Of a stretch of 64,000 nucleotides of DNA, positions 25,585 through 34,846 are shown in pieces. Every line of letters starts with the position of its first letter. Position 1 is the first letter of the stretch. The stretch covers positions 434,001-498,000 of the forward strand of contig CAVUYZ010000002.1 of assembly GCA_963745865.1 (NCBI GenBank), read 5' to 3'. Both the position numbers and the translations under genes were made by a program. The notes beneath the pieces were generated by a model, which worked only from the letters and a program-made list of their open reading frames with translations, had not been told where the DNA came from and did not search any database. This stretch comes from JAHEDH01 sp963745865. Its GTDB lineage: Bacteria > Actinomycetota > Acidimicrobiia > Spongiisociales > ZC4RG35.

Positions 25585-28500
25585 GTGACGTCGCCCGACT
25601 CGTTCGCACACCTCCATGTCCACACCGAATTCTCGATGTTGGACGGTGCCGCTCGGGTCAACCAGCTGGTGAAGGCGGCGGTCGAGGACGGGCAACCGGC
25701 TGTCGCGATCACCGATCACGGCGTCATGTATGGCGTGATCGACTTCTACAAGGCCGCTACCGCCGTCGGGGTCAATCCGATCATCGGGGTCGAGGCCTAC
25801 ATCGCCCCCGGAAGTCGCTTCGATCGCCCCAGGGGTCGCGACAACAAGCGCTACCACATGACACTGCTGGCCGAGAACCAGACGGGCTACCGCAACCTGA
25901 TGAAGCTGGTCAGTCACTCCTACCTCGACGGCTACTACTACAAGCCGCGGATGGACGACGAACTGCTCGCCACCTATTCGGAGGGGATCATCGCCACGTC
26001 CGGGTGTCTCGGTGGAGAGGTCGCCAAGCTGCTCGCTCCGGACGCATCGCGGGAGGAGGGTGACTCCGGTCAAGATCGAGACTTCGACGCCGCCCTGGCC
26101 ACCGCAGCCAGATACCAGGACATCTTCGGACGCGACAACTTCTTCATCGAGGTGGCCGATCACGGGATCCCGGCCCAGCAGCGGATCCTCCCCGACCTTG
26201 CTCGGATCTCCGAGCAGATCGGGGCGCCACTGCTGGCGGCCAACGACAGTCACTACATCGCCGCCGCAGACGCCGCCGCCCACGACATCCTGCTGTGCAT
26301 CCAGACCGGCTCGACTCGGGACGACGAGAACCGATTCCGGTTCGAAGGCTCGGGTCTGTACATGAAGACGGCCAGGGAGATGCGGTCCCTCTTCGACACC
26401 GATCTGCTCCCCGGGGCGTGCGACAACACGTTGTGGATCGCCGATCGGGCAAAGGTCGAGCTCGAGTTCGGGAACATTCTCCTGCCCCGATTCCCCGTTC
26501 CCCAGGGACACACCGAGGAGTCGTATCTCCGGGAACTGGTCGAGCGGGGTGCCCGCCAGCGGTACGGCGATCCGCTTCCCGACGAGGCGCGCGACCGGAT
26601 CGAGCACGAGCTGAAGATCATCTCCGAGATGGGCTTCCCCGCCTACTTCCTCATCGTGTGGGACCTGATCAGATTCGCCCACGAGCAGGGGATCCGCACC
26701 GGCCCCGGTCGCGGGTCGGCTGCCGGTTCGGCCGTGGCGTACTGCCTGAACATCACCAACCTCGATCCGCTCGAGTACGGGATGATCTTCGAGCGGTTCC
26801 TCAATCCGGGCCGCAAGCAGATGCCTGACATCGACATGGACTTCGACGAGCGTTACCGGGCAGACGTGATCAAGTACGCCGCCGAGAAATACGGCTCCGA
26901 CCACGTCGCCCAGATCGTCACGTTCTCGACCATCAAGGGCAAACAGGCGGTCCGTGACTCGGCGCGAGTGCTCGGTCACCCCTACGCGCTCGGCGACAAG
27001 ATCGCCAAGCTGCTGCCCCCGTCGATCCTCGGCAACGACGCCTCGATCACCGAGTGCCTCCATCCCCCCGGTGAGGACACCGACGAGACGCTGCGCGACT
27101 TCTACAACAACGCCTCCGGGCTCCGTCAGGCCTACCAGGAGGATCCCGACGTCAAAGAGGTGGTCGACGCCGCCATCGGGCTGGAGGGGCTCCGCCGACA
27201 GGACTCGATCCATGCCGCCGCGGTCGTCATCGCCCCCGACCCGCTCACCGAGATCCTCCCGATCCAGCAGAAGGGTGAGGGCGCCGAGATCGTCACCCAG
27301 TACGACGGTCACTGGATCGAGGACCTCGGGCTGCTCAAGATGGACTTCCTTGGTCTGCGGAACCTGGCGACGATCGAGCGATGCCTCGAGCTGATCGAGA
27401 TCAGTCACGGCGAGCGGATCGACATCGACTCGGTGCCGCTCGACGACGCCGCGACGTTCGAACTGATCCAGGCGGCCGAGACCGTCGGCGTCTTCCAGCT
27501 CGAAGGAACCTCCATGCGGTCGCTGATCCGGGCGCTCCAGCCGGAGACGTTCGATCACATCATCGCCGTGAATGCCCTCTTCCGACCGGGCCCGATGGGC
27601 ATGAACATGCACTACGCCTACGCCGACCGCAAGAACGGCCGGGCCGCAGTCGAGTATCCCCACCCTGCGACCAAGCCGTTCCTCGAGAAGACGTTCGGGA
27701 TCATCACCTATCAGGAGCAGGTGATGCAGCTCGCCAGGGACATGGCCGGCTACTCGATGAGCGAAGCGGACAATCTCCGCAAGGCGATGGGCAAGAAGAT
27801 CAAGTCCGTGATGGCGGCCGAGAAGGAGAAGTTCATCGCCGGCGCCATCGAGCAGGGCCACCCCGAGCAACTCGGCAAGGACCTGTGGGACGCGGTCGAG
27901 CCATTCGCCGGATACGGCTTCAACCTGAGCCACTCGGCCTGCTACGCCTATGTCGCCTATCAGACCGCCTATCTCAAGGCCCACTATTCCGCCGAGTACA
28001 TGGCGGCGTTGCTCACGTCCACCAAGCGTGACAAAGACCGCACGGCCCTGTATCTCAACGAATGCCGACTCATGGGCGTCGATGTCCTGGTTCCGGACGT
28101 GAACGAGTCCGACGTCGACTTCATCGTCGTCGACGGGAAGATCCGATTCGGGCTGTCTGCGGTCAGGAACGTCGGCGAGGCGGTCGTCGAGCGGATCGTG
28201 GATGCCAGAGGCGACGAGCACTTCGCCGACTTCATCGATTTCTGCGAACGGGTCGATCTCGACGTGCTCAACCGCAGAACACTCGAGTCGATGATCAAGG
28301 CCGGCGCATTCGATGCGATGGGGTACAGCCGGAAGGCGTTGCTCCTGGCGTTCGAGGAGATCGTCGAGGTGATCGGGAATCGTCGCCGCAACGAGGAGGC
28401 GGGCCAGTTCTCGCTGTTCGGGAGCGAGGAGACGACCACCGCAGGAGTCAATTGGGACATCGGCGAGCACGAATGGCCCAAGGAGATCAAGCTCGGCTTC

Positions 28501-29097
28501 GAGAAGGAGATGCTCGGCCTCTACATCTCCGACCACCCGCTGCTGGCGGTGGCGTCGTCGCTGAAGGCGGCCGGAGCCGTGTCGATCCCGACGCTGCTCG
28601 AGATGAGCGAAGGGTCGAGCGTGGTCATCGGCGGCATCATCACCTCCGTCAACCGCAAGTACACCAAGAAGGGCGATCTGATGATGTTCTGTCAGATCGA
28701 GGACCTCGAAGGGACGATCGAGGTCGCCTGTTTCACCCGTACCGTCGCCGAATACGGCCAACTGATCAACGAGGACAACATCGTCCTGTTGAAGGGCCGC
28801 ATCCAGCATCGCGGCGACGACGTCACCATCGCCGTCCGGGAGGTGGTGCAGCCCCGGATCGTCGACGAGAACATCGTCCGTCTCACGCTTCCCGCCGATC
28901 GGATGTCAGCCGATCTCGTCAACCGCATGAAGGGCGTGTTGGGCAATCACCCGGGATCGGCGAGCGTTCACCTCGAAATGCGCAGCGGCAACAGCCACAA
29001 GGTGATCAAGTTATCTGACGAGTTCCGGGTCGAGCCGCGTTCCGCGCTGTTCGCCGAGCTCTCCGAGCTGCTGGGGCCCAACGCCGTCAGGGTGTGA
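25585..29097 (+). CDS. dnaE: DNA polymerase III alpha subunit DnaE
   Basis: Main replicative DNA polymerase, 1170 aa, complete. The N-terminal PHP domain begins FAHLHVHTEFSMLDGAARV. The catalytic aspartates lie in MPDIDMDFDERYR (about residues 412-424), with GPGRGSAAGSAVAYCL just before. The palm/fingers blocks GFNLSHSACYAYVAYQTAYL, read in two halves, are normal. The C-terminal OB-fold starts around residue 1010 (GGIITSVNRKYTKKGDL). GTG 25585 has GAGGA 7 nt upstream. The length and domain order are those of DnaE1 rather than DnaE2 or PolC. The gene stands alone, convergent with the ArsA pair. Confidence 0.96.
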   Translation: MTSPDSFAHLHVHTEFSMLDGAARVNQLVKAAVEDGQPAVAITDHGVMYGVIDFYKAATAVGVNPIIGVEAYIAPGSRFDRPRGRDNKRYHMTLLAENQTGYRNLMKLVSHSYLDGYYYKPRMDDELLATYSEGIIATSGCLGGEVAKLLAPDASREEGDSGQDRDFDAALATAARYQDIFGRDNFFIEVADHGIPAQQRILPDLARISEQIGAPLLAANDSHYIAAADAAAHDILLCIQTGSTRDDENRFRFEGSGLYMKTAREMRSLFDTDLLPGACDNTLWIADRAKVELEFGNILLPRFPVPQGHTEESYLRELVERGARQRYGDPLPDEARDRIEHELKIISEMGFPAYFLIVWDLIRFAHEQGIRTGPGRGSAAGSAVAYCLNITNLDPLEYGMIFERFLNPGRKQMPDIDMDFDERYRADVIKYAAEKYGSDHVAQIVTFSTIKGKQAVRDSARVLGHPYALGDKIAKLLPPSILGNDASITECLHPPGEDTDETLRDFYNNASGLRQAYQEDPDVKEVVDAAIGLEGLRRQDSIHAAAVVIAPDPLTEILPIQQKGEGAEIVTQYDGHWIEDLGLLKMDFLGLRNLATIERCLELIEISHGERIDIDSVPLDDAATFELIQAAETVGVFQLEGTSMRSLIRALQPETFDHIIAVNALFRPGPMGMNMHYAYADRKNGRAAVEYPHPATKPFLEKTFGIITYQEQVMQLARDMAGYSMSEADNLRKAMGKKIKSVMAAEKEKFIAGAIEQGHPEQLGKDLWDAVEPFAGYGFNLSHSACYAYVAYQTAYLKAHYSAEYMAALLTSTKRDKDRTALYLNECRLMGVDVLVPDVNESDVDFIVVDGKIRFGLSAVRNVGEAVVERIVDARGDEHFADFIDFCERVDLDVLNRRTLESMIKAGAFDAMGYSRKALLLAFEEIVEVIGNRRRNEEAGQFSLFGSEETTTAGVNWDIGEHEWPKEIKLGFEKEMLGLYISDHPLLAVASSLKAAGAVSIPTLLEMSEGSSVVIGGIITSVNRKYTKKGDLMMFCQIEDLEGTIEVACFTRTVAEYGQLINEDNIVLLKGRIQHRGDDVTIAVREVVQPRIVDENIVRLTLPADRMSADLVNRMKGVLGNHPGSASVHLEMRSGNSHKVIKLSDEFRVEPRSALFAELSELLGPNAVRV

Positions 29098-29176
29098 GGG
29101 ATGACCTGCCGCTGGCGTTGATCAGTGGCTCCAGGTCGGACTGGCCCGCTGTGGCAGTCGGCCATTCCAGGTGCTC

Positions 29177-30205
29177 TCAGTGCCAGAGGTTCTCGAGCGA
29201 GTATCCCTGCGCAGTGGTGAGAAGGGATTCGAGGGCGTCCAGATCGGTCGGCGCGGTCGGCTGCCAGGCGATGGTGGTGATCTCGGTCGAGTACCGCTCC
29301 GAGAACTGTGCCCGGAGGGTCGACTGGCGCTCGGATTCCGCCGCCCAGCGAGCGAGGTTCTCTTCGAGTTCGCCAGTTGGGGGCTCGGTCGCGGCGTCTG
29401 GCCAATGGTCGGGCAGCGTGCGGTTGAAGATCACCGTCGTCGGGCGATGGGCGGCGGCCGGCAGGTCGCGGAAGAAGGCAATCGCCTCCCGCATCGGGGT
29501 GGGATCTGCGGTCGTCACCACCAGCGTCTGTGCGGTCGAGAGCACTGCCTCGATCTCTTTGGACTGTGCCGCGATTCCGTCGTACATGGTGCGGAGATCG
29601 AGGAGGAACTGGGCGACACGCTCGAACAGTCCGGCGCCGAGCACTGCGTCGGCGATGCGGATGGCGGGGCGTGCGGCGACATCGAAGAGGACTCGTCGGC
29701 CGGGTATGCGCCCACCGGTGAGCCAGCGCAACAGCCGACCACCGACCAACTCGGTCATGTTCGCCGGGGCCGTGAAGAACTCGATGCCCCCACTCGATGG
29801 TGGGGTGTCGACCACCACCAGGTCCCAGCTGCCGTCCCGGACGAACTGGGTGGCTTCCTCGGAGGCGGCGTAGGACTGGCTGGCGGGGAACTGGCCGGTG
29901 GCTGCCTGGAACAGGTCGTTCGAGACGAGACGCTCGGCCACATCCGGGTCGGCGTGACGTCTGGCGATCGCCTCCCACGATGCGGTCGCATCCAGCATCG
30001 CCGCCCACAGATTCGGCTCGGAGGGGACTTCGGACGGGTCGGCTCCGAGCGAGGCGATGCCCAGCGCGTCGGCGAGACGTCTCGCAGGGTCGACGGTGAC
30101 CACCAGCGTCTTGATCCCGCGTCTCGCCGCAGCGACAGCCACAGCCGCCGACACGGTCGTCTTCCCGACGCCGCCTCCTCCGGTCACGAGGATGGCGGCG
30201 GTCAT
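29177..30205 (-). CDS. ArsA/GET3-like anion-transporting ATPase, second of pair
   Basis: Cytoplasmic P-loop ATPase of the ArsA/GET3 class; 342 aa. The deviant Walker A is VTGGGGVGKTTVSAA (lysine about residue 15). The switch region reads LVVTVDPARRLADALG and a Walker-B-like WDLVVVDTPPSSGG follows. No arsenite-binding cysteines are visible, so an arsenic role is not supported. Its ATG overlaps the stop of the partner gene as ATGA. A comparable adjacent pair, Rv3679-Rv3680, exists in Mycobacterium tuberculosis, which is the best precedent for context. These ATPases are thought to work as a complex; the cargo or anion here is unknown. Confidence 0.85.
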   Translation of the reverse strand: MTAAILVTGGGGVGKTTVSAAVAVAAARRGIKTLVVTVDPARRLADALGIASLGADPSEVPSEPNLWAAMLDATASWEAIARRHADPDVAERLVSNDLFQAATGQFPASQSYAASEEATQFVRDGSWDLVVVDTPPSSGGIEFFTAPANMTELVGGRLLRWLTGGRIPGRRVLFDVAARPAIRIADAVLGAGLFERVAQFLLDLRTMYDGIAAQSKEIEAVLSTAQTLVVTTADPTPMREAIAFFRDLPAAAHRPTTVIFNRTLPDHWPDAATEPPTGELEENLARWAAESERQSTLRAQFSERYSTEITTIAWQPTAPTDLDALESLLTTAQGYSLENLWH

Positions 30206-31054
30206 GGATGACGCTCGGCGAACATCGTTGCGAGCGTCGCGGCAACCTGATCGGGAGAGTCGACCCCGAAGAGGAACGGCAACTCGAGGTCGGCGGGGAG
30301 GCGATCGAGCCAGATGCGTTGCTCGCCGGTGATGCTGCGGTGGAGCATGGCCGCTTCGCCGATGGCGCCGGCGGGCGTCGCCGCCGCAACGAGGGGCGTG
30401 AGGACACGATTGGCGATAACCGACGTACTCCCGACGACCGGGTTGTCGTCGAGCCAATGCGAGCATCTCGACGGTCTCGTTCGTGGGGAGTTCCTCTGCG
30501 AGCGAGACGAGGACGAACGATGTGGAGGCAGGGTCCATGAGGATGTCCCGCATCCATTTCGATTGGTCGGCGATCCTCCCGCTGCTGACCAGGTCGGCCA
30601 TGGTGTTGGCGGCGCGCAGGAACGACCCGATCTGGCCGGTCGGCGGGCCGTCGGCGACGACGAGGTCCCAATGGCCGGTCTTGACCTCCCACAGGACTTT
30701 GCCCATCGTCACGATCTCCCGGATAGCCGGGGCGGTCGACGCAAGGACATCGAATGCTCGGACGGCGGGCCCGAACGTGGCGTATGTGGGCAGTCCGACC
30801 TGGATCTGGAGGTACTCGACGAGGGCTTTGGCGCGGTCGAGCGACAGCGCTGAGAGGTTGGGTTGGGTGATCGTCGGTTTGAACTCGAGATGGGTCGCGC
30901 CGAGATGAGCTCCGAGGCCCATGCCGCTGCCGATCATCGAGAGGGCGAGTGTCTTGCGCCCCTCGGCGGCTGCAGCTTTGGCGATGGCCGCAGCAACAGC
31001 GGACTTGCCGACCCCGCCCTTGCCGGACACCAGGACGAAACGCTTGTCGTGCAC
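30202..31054 (-). CDS. ArsA/GET3-like ATPase, first of pair (frameshifted)
   Basis: Partner of the gene above, about 283 aa after repair. GTG 31054 begins HDKRFVLVSGKGGVGKSAVAA, with Walker A at about residues 10-18; DLVVADGPPTGQIGSFLRAA follows. The frame breaks at about 30456 (ETVEMLALAR). Removing one T gives MLAWLDDNPVVGSTSVIANR and continues through LPFLFGVDSPDQVAATLA to TGA at 30202, overlapping the next ATG. TAGCCT (31067-31062 on the reverse strand) lies 7 nt before the GTG, indicating a leaderless message. The lysine in the 'GKGGVGKS' loop is the one that defines ArsA/MinD-type deviant P-loops. Confidence 0.82.
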
Positions 31055-31055
31055 G

Positions 31056-31478
31056 ATGGAGAGGCTAGAGCGTTGTGGCCTGCGTACCAGTCCGATCACC
31101 CGTGCAGGCCGAGCCGAGGGCGATCGTCTCGCCCGTAGCATCGCTCCGGCGTCCGGGTCGCTGACCGCCGCCGCTGCTCTGGCGGATGCATTCGTTGCCC
31201 TCGACAAGCTCGAACGATTGTGCTGTGAACCGGGGAGAAGCCCCCGAATGGCCGAGATCCGTGGAACGCTCGAGGCCGCCGACACGATCGGGCTCGATGA
31301 TGCCGACGCTGCCCGCGTCACGTCGATCCTCGAACTGCTCGAGGTCGGCGGCGCCCAGGTCGGAGCGCTCCAGATCGGATGCTGTGCACCGGGGCGACTT
31401 CCGCTCTACGAACGGATGCTCGAGCGGCTGACCCGGATCCAACTCGACCTCAATCGATCCCTCGGTCGAGGGCATTGA
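31056..31478 (+). CDS. Hypothetical helical protein, start uncertain
   Basis: Open frame of 140 codons from ATG 31056, divergent from the ArsA pair. No family is recognised. From about residue 35 the sequence has the alternating hydrophobic pattern of amphipathic helices (AAALADAFVALDKLERLCCE, ARVTSILELLEVGGAQVGAL, YERMLERLTRIQLDLNRSL), which argues for real coding. The first 30 codons overlap the inferred promoter of the neighbouring ATPase and look non-coding. A start at ATG 31248 with GGGGAGAAG upstream would give a 76-residue protein. A missed frameshift near the 5' end is also possible. Confidence 0.45.
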   Translation: MERLERCGLRTSPITRAGRAEGDRLARSIAPASGSLTAAAALADAFVALDKLERLCCEPGRSPRMAEIRGTLEAADTIGLDDADAARVTSILELLEVGGAQVGALQIGCCAPGRLPLYERMLERLTRIQLDLNRSLGRGH

Positions 31479-31549
31479 GCGGCGTGCTCGGCTCAGATCT
31501 GTCGTCCGTTTCTCGTACAGTGGTTGCCGACGATTCCTGGAGGTTCTGA

Positions 31550-31771
31550 ATGGCCGAACTCGATGTTGATGCGATGATCCAACGGTACAAGACCCGTGCC
31601 GAAGCGGTGAAGGATCGGCCCCTGCCGCCGGTTGCCGGCGAGGAGCGCAAGAAGTTCGTCGCCCAGGCCGAAACCGACTATCTCGACTATTCCCTGGTCA
31701 GCAATGCCATCTGGTCGGTGGAGGACGAACACCTGGTGCTCAGGATCCCACTCCGCCCCTCCTCAGACTGA
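31550..31771 (+). CDS. Hypothetical 73-residue protein
   Basis: Short soluble, charged protein of unknown function. ATG 31550 is preceded by TGGAGG with 7 nt spacing, a good ribosome site, and TACAGT (31516-31521) may serve as its -10. The sequence starts AELDVDAMIQRYKTRAEAVK and ends with a beta-like WSVEDEHLVLRIPLRP. No family is recognised. The last 32 bases overlap the 3' end of the ThyX-like gene on the other strand, so the two transcripts collide. Confidence 0.6.
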   Translation: MAELDVDAMIQRYKTRAEAVKDRPLPPVAGEERKKFVAQAETDYLDYSLVSNAIWSVEDEHLVLRIPLRPSSD

Positions 31772-33395
31772 GTCGGCTGCCGCGTCGCCGCAGTTCGGCG
31801 CGGCGTTCTGCTTCGAGCCGTTCGAGATCGGTCGTTGAATAGTCGACGAAGCTCATCGCGGCGGCGATGGAGCGGTGGCCGGCGACGTCGCCGATCAACC
31901 GGTGCATCTCCTGGGCGACCCTCCGGTAGGTGAGATGTCCCTGCGGTTGGCTCCGCAACTCGATGAGATGGAACGCCTCTCTGGCGTTCATCTCCATCAT
32001 GAACCGGATGTTCGCGGCGAACGGCACGACGTACTGGGCGACATCGGCGCCGAGATCGTGGTGGACCCGCTCGAACAGGCTGCCGGATCGGTCCATCGCC
32101 TCGGTCCATTCCGCCTCGAATCCGGCGTCGACGATGTCGTCGGGGATGTCGAAACCGAGCCGCGTCGAGAGTCTCTGCCATTCGAGCGTCAACATGCGAT
32201 GCCGTTGGAGATCCCGGAACGCCGCGAAGTCGCACACGATGTCGAAGCGGTAGTCGAGGTCGTTCCATCGCCCTGGTCGGGCGATGTCGCCGGTTCTGGC
32301 GATCTCCGACCAGCGCTGAGATGATCTCGGTCCGCTGCGACGTCCGTCATCGAGCGGACCTGACGCTGGATCTCGGCGTCGCTCAGCTCGCTGACCGCGT
32401 AGAGGGCCGCAGCAGCGAGATCGGTCTCGGCGTCGGGGTCCCAATCGGTGAGCTCGACCGACCACTCCGATGCGGTCGGTGAACCATCGAGGTTGGCGGC
32501 GATCATCTCGAGGGCGGTTCGGTTGTCCTCGAGATAGGCGGCGGACACGACACCCCGATCCTCCCGATCGACTCTGGTGAGGAACGACGGGATCACCTTC
32601 CGCAGTTCGGCGAGCATCATCTCGCCGTAGCTGCGGACCTCACCCAGCGGGCTGGCCATCATTCGGGTGAGCGACTGCTCGTACGCCTGCCCGCTGGCGT
32701 AGATGCCGACATTGGACATCGTCGAAGCGGGGAGCAGGCCCCTGGCTGCATCGCAGGCCTTGGCTCTGATCGTGGCGTTGTACACGCCGGGGGAGACGTC
32801 GTCCGGACCGGGGGAAGCGGCGCTCGTAGACCTCCCGCATCTCGGCGACGATCCGGGCATAGGTGGTGAACAAGCCCGTCGGTGTGCTCGAGGTACTCCG
32901 CGGTGCAGCTCGGACGGAAGAGATCTCCGGTGGTGTCTGGTATCGGTAACGGTCACCGAGCGGCTTGTCGTAGTAGATGTAGCGGGTGGACTGTTCGAGA
33001 TAGGCGGCCAATCGGCCCCATTCGAGGACCTTCGTCAGGAGGTTGGATGCCTGCTCGCAGGCGAGATGGGTCCCGCCCAGTTGGGCTACCGAGTCGTCGC
33101 CGTACTCGAAGAAGACCCGCTGATAGAGGTCCTCGGCCCGCCGCATGTTCACGAGGGGGTCGGAGTCGGTCAGTCTGTCGGCGATGGCGCCGATCCCGGT
33201 TTCGGGATCGTCGATGAATTCGTCGAGGAACAGGCGCCTGATCGACTTGGAGGTCCGCGAGTAGCGGGCGAACAGGGCGCCCTTGACGACCTCAGGGAGG
33301 TTGATGAGGGCGAACACCGGGAGGTCCGTGTTGGTGAAGAACTGTTCGAGGACGGCTGATTCCTGTGGGGAGAACGGTTCTCGGAAGTAGTGCAC
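31740..33395 (-). CDS. Tandem-domain ThyX-like (FAD-dependent thymidylate synthase family) protein, multiply frameshifted
   Basis: A protein of about 550 aa made of two ThyX-like halves, readable only by joining frames at about 32930, 32886, 32815, 32329 and 32272 (one missing and four extra bases). The N-terminal half has LEWGRLAAYLEQSTRYIYYD, where the ThyX motif RHRxxSxNExSxRY survives as R..(5)..ExSxRY. The C-terminal half has FRDLQRHRMLTLEWQRLST, where RHR survives but ExSxRY is lost. Standard ThyX is about 250 aa and makes dTMP with FAD and methylene-tetrahydrofolate. Whether this longer relative does so is not certain. GTG 33395 is preceded 7 nt upstream by TAGAAT, suggesting a leaderless mRNA. 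A decaying pseudogene cannot be excluded. Confidence 0.7.
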
Positions 33396-33471
33396 CCGGC
33401 CGATTCTACGACCCCTCCCGGATCCTCGTGTTCCAGCGTCAGACGGCTCCAGCGGTAGAATCGCGAACATC

Positions 33472-33750
33472 ATGGATCCCCGCTCTTTCATCCGTTTCGC
33501 CCGGATCCTCCTGTACGGGACTGCAGTCCTGCTCTCGGCGGTTCCGTTGATGGTGCTCGTCGATCTCTCTGACGGAGGCACCGGCTACGGGTTGTGCCCG
33601 TCGGGGCTCGGCTCGTGCCGGAATCCCTATTCGGCGGCCCCCGAACTGTCGGCAATCCTCACCGTGGCGTTGATCGTGGTGCTCGCCGGGATTCGAGTCA
33701 CGACCCGAGCCGAGCGTCGCCTCGACACCAAGCACCAGATTCGCCCGTAG
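33472..33750 (+). CDS. Hypothetical small membrane protein
   Basis: 92-residue protein with two predicted helices (IRFARILLYGTAVLLSAVPL and LSAILTVALIVVLAGIRVTT) joined by a loop containing two cysteines (LCPSGLGSCRNPYSAAPE). It ends in a basic tail. No family is recognised. TAGAAT (33456-33461) lies 10 nt before ATG 33472, so the message probably has almost no leader. It is divergent from the ThyX-like gene and convergent with the EamA gene. The paired cysteines in the outer loop could form a disulfide. Confidence 0.6.
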   Translation: MDPRSFIRFARILLYGTAVLLSAVPLMVLVDLSDGGTGYGLCPSGLGSCRNPYSAAPELSAILTVALIVVLAGIRVTTRAERRLDTKHQIRP

Positions 33751-33768
33751 GCCGGTCGAGTCGAGATT

Positions 33769-34647
33769 TCAGTGGGCCGGAGAGATCGCTTCGGCTTCGG
33801 TTTCGTGGGGAGCCTCTGACCGGGTGATGACGAGCTGGATGGCTCCAAAGATGAGCAGGCCGCCCACCCATCCCGACACCGTCAATCGCTCGCCGAGAAG
33901 GACGGCGGCGACGAGTACGCCGAACACGGGCTCGGCGGTCAGCAGCAATGCGGTGCGTTCCGATCCGATCCGCGACTGCGCCCACACCTGGAGCAGGAAG
34001 GCGATTGCGCTGACGCCGATCCCGGTGATCACGAGCGCCGGCCACTCCCGTTCTCCCGGCACCGGCAGACCTTCGAAGGCGGCGGACAGTGCGAGCCCGC
34101 CGACCGCGGTGACGAGCAGTTGGACGGCAGTGAAAGGGACGACCGGGTGATGATGTGCGGCGCGTGACAGGAAGACGATGTGTCCGGCGAACCCGAATGC
34201 GCACGCCAACGTCAGGAAGTCTCCGGAGGCGACCGAGAGCGTTTCGTCGACCGTGAGGAACGCCAGCCCGATCACCGAGATGACGCCACCGATCACCGCC
34301 CACGACGACGGGGGGCGCCGCGCCCACATCGCTGCCAACAGTGGGGTGAAGACCACATAGAGCCCGGTGATGAGCGCCGAGTTGGATGCTTCGGTCGTGA
34401 CGAGGCCGGCGGTCTGGAACGAGAACCCGGTCAGGAGCCACAGACCGGCAATCGTCCCGTCGCGCCAGGTCGCCTTGTTCCGTGGTACGGCCAGTACGAA
34501 CAGGATGCCGGCCCCGATCAGGAACCGCCATCCGACGAACGCGAACGGAGGGAAGGATTCCACCGCGTCCTTGACCACCACGAAGGTGGTGCCGAACAGG
34601 AAGGCGGCGGCGATGAGTGCTGCGTACGCGGTCCGTGTGACTGTCAT
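33769..34647 (-). CDS. EamA/DMT family transporter
   Basis: Ten-helix drug/metabolite transporter, 292 aa, made of two EamA repeats. The first repeat opens YAALIAAAFLFGTTFVVVKD and contains WRFLIGAGILFVLAV; the second carries LLLTAEPVFGVLVAAVLLGE, the usual C-terminal repeat signature. ATG 34647 was chosen because the first helix begins six residues later and TACCGT lies 10 nt upstream. Longer forms would read into the inverted-repeat element. Substrates in this family range widely from amino acids to drugs and cannot be predicted here. Confidence 0.85.
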   Translation of the reverse strand: MTVTRTAYAALIAAAFLFGTTFVVVKDAVESFPPFAFVGWRFLIGAGILFVLAVPRNKATWRDGTIAGLWLLTGFSFQTAGLVTTEASNSALITGLYVVFTPLLAAMWARRPPSSWAVIGGVISVIGLAFLTVDETLSVASGDFLTLACAFGFAGHIVFLSRAAHHHPVVPFTAVQLLVTAVGGLALSAAFEGLPVPGEREWPALVITGIGVSAIAFLLQVWAQSRIGSERTALLLTAEPVFGVLVAAVLLGERLTVSGWVGGLLIFGAIQLVITRSEAPHETEAEAISPAH

Positions 34648-34687
34648 CCGGCCCGGCACGGTACCGCCCCCACCGCAGCCGTCCCCA

Positions 34688-34805
34688 AACCCAGGGTTGC
34701 AGGCGCGATATGTCGTGCCAGGAGCCCGCAGTTGGCACGGCGCCTCGTCCGCCCGATCATTCTGCGGGCCCGCAGCACGGTATGTCTTCACTGCAACCCT
34801 GGGTT
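34688..34805. repeat. 118-bp inverted-repeat element in the eamA/thioesterase divergent region
   Basis: Perfect 15-bp outer arms AACCCAGGGTTGCAG (34688-34702) and CTGCAACCCTGGGTT (34791-34805) enclose two inner hairpins, CGTGCCA/TGGCACG (from about 34714) and the 14-bp palindrome CTGCGGGCCCGCAG (about 34762-34775). The fold is a three-way or cloverleaf junction. Each arm also contains its own palindrome AACCC-W-GGGTT, one near each divergent start, so a pair of operator sites is an equally good reading. It does not encode a protein. Confidence 0.6.
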
Positions 34806-34846
34806 CGGAATCGGCGCGAGGGGCATTGGGTTTCTACGCTGGCGGT

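Noticed and set aside
25540..28809. A 1089-codon open frame on the strand opposite dnaE
   Set aside because: It is the shadow of the highly constrained dnaE gene in a high-GC genome. Its product has no recognisable domains and the DnaE motifs lie on the other strand.
31740..33395. The ThyX-like region annotated as three separate short genes
   Set aside because: Conserved blocks pass across frames in the right order and direction, and each proposed fragment lacks its own start and ribosome site.
34688..34805. Insertion sequence with terminal inverted repeats
   Set aside because: The interval has no transposase reading frame and no clear target-site duplication, so at most it is a non-autonomous remnant.
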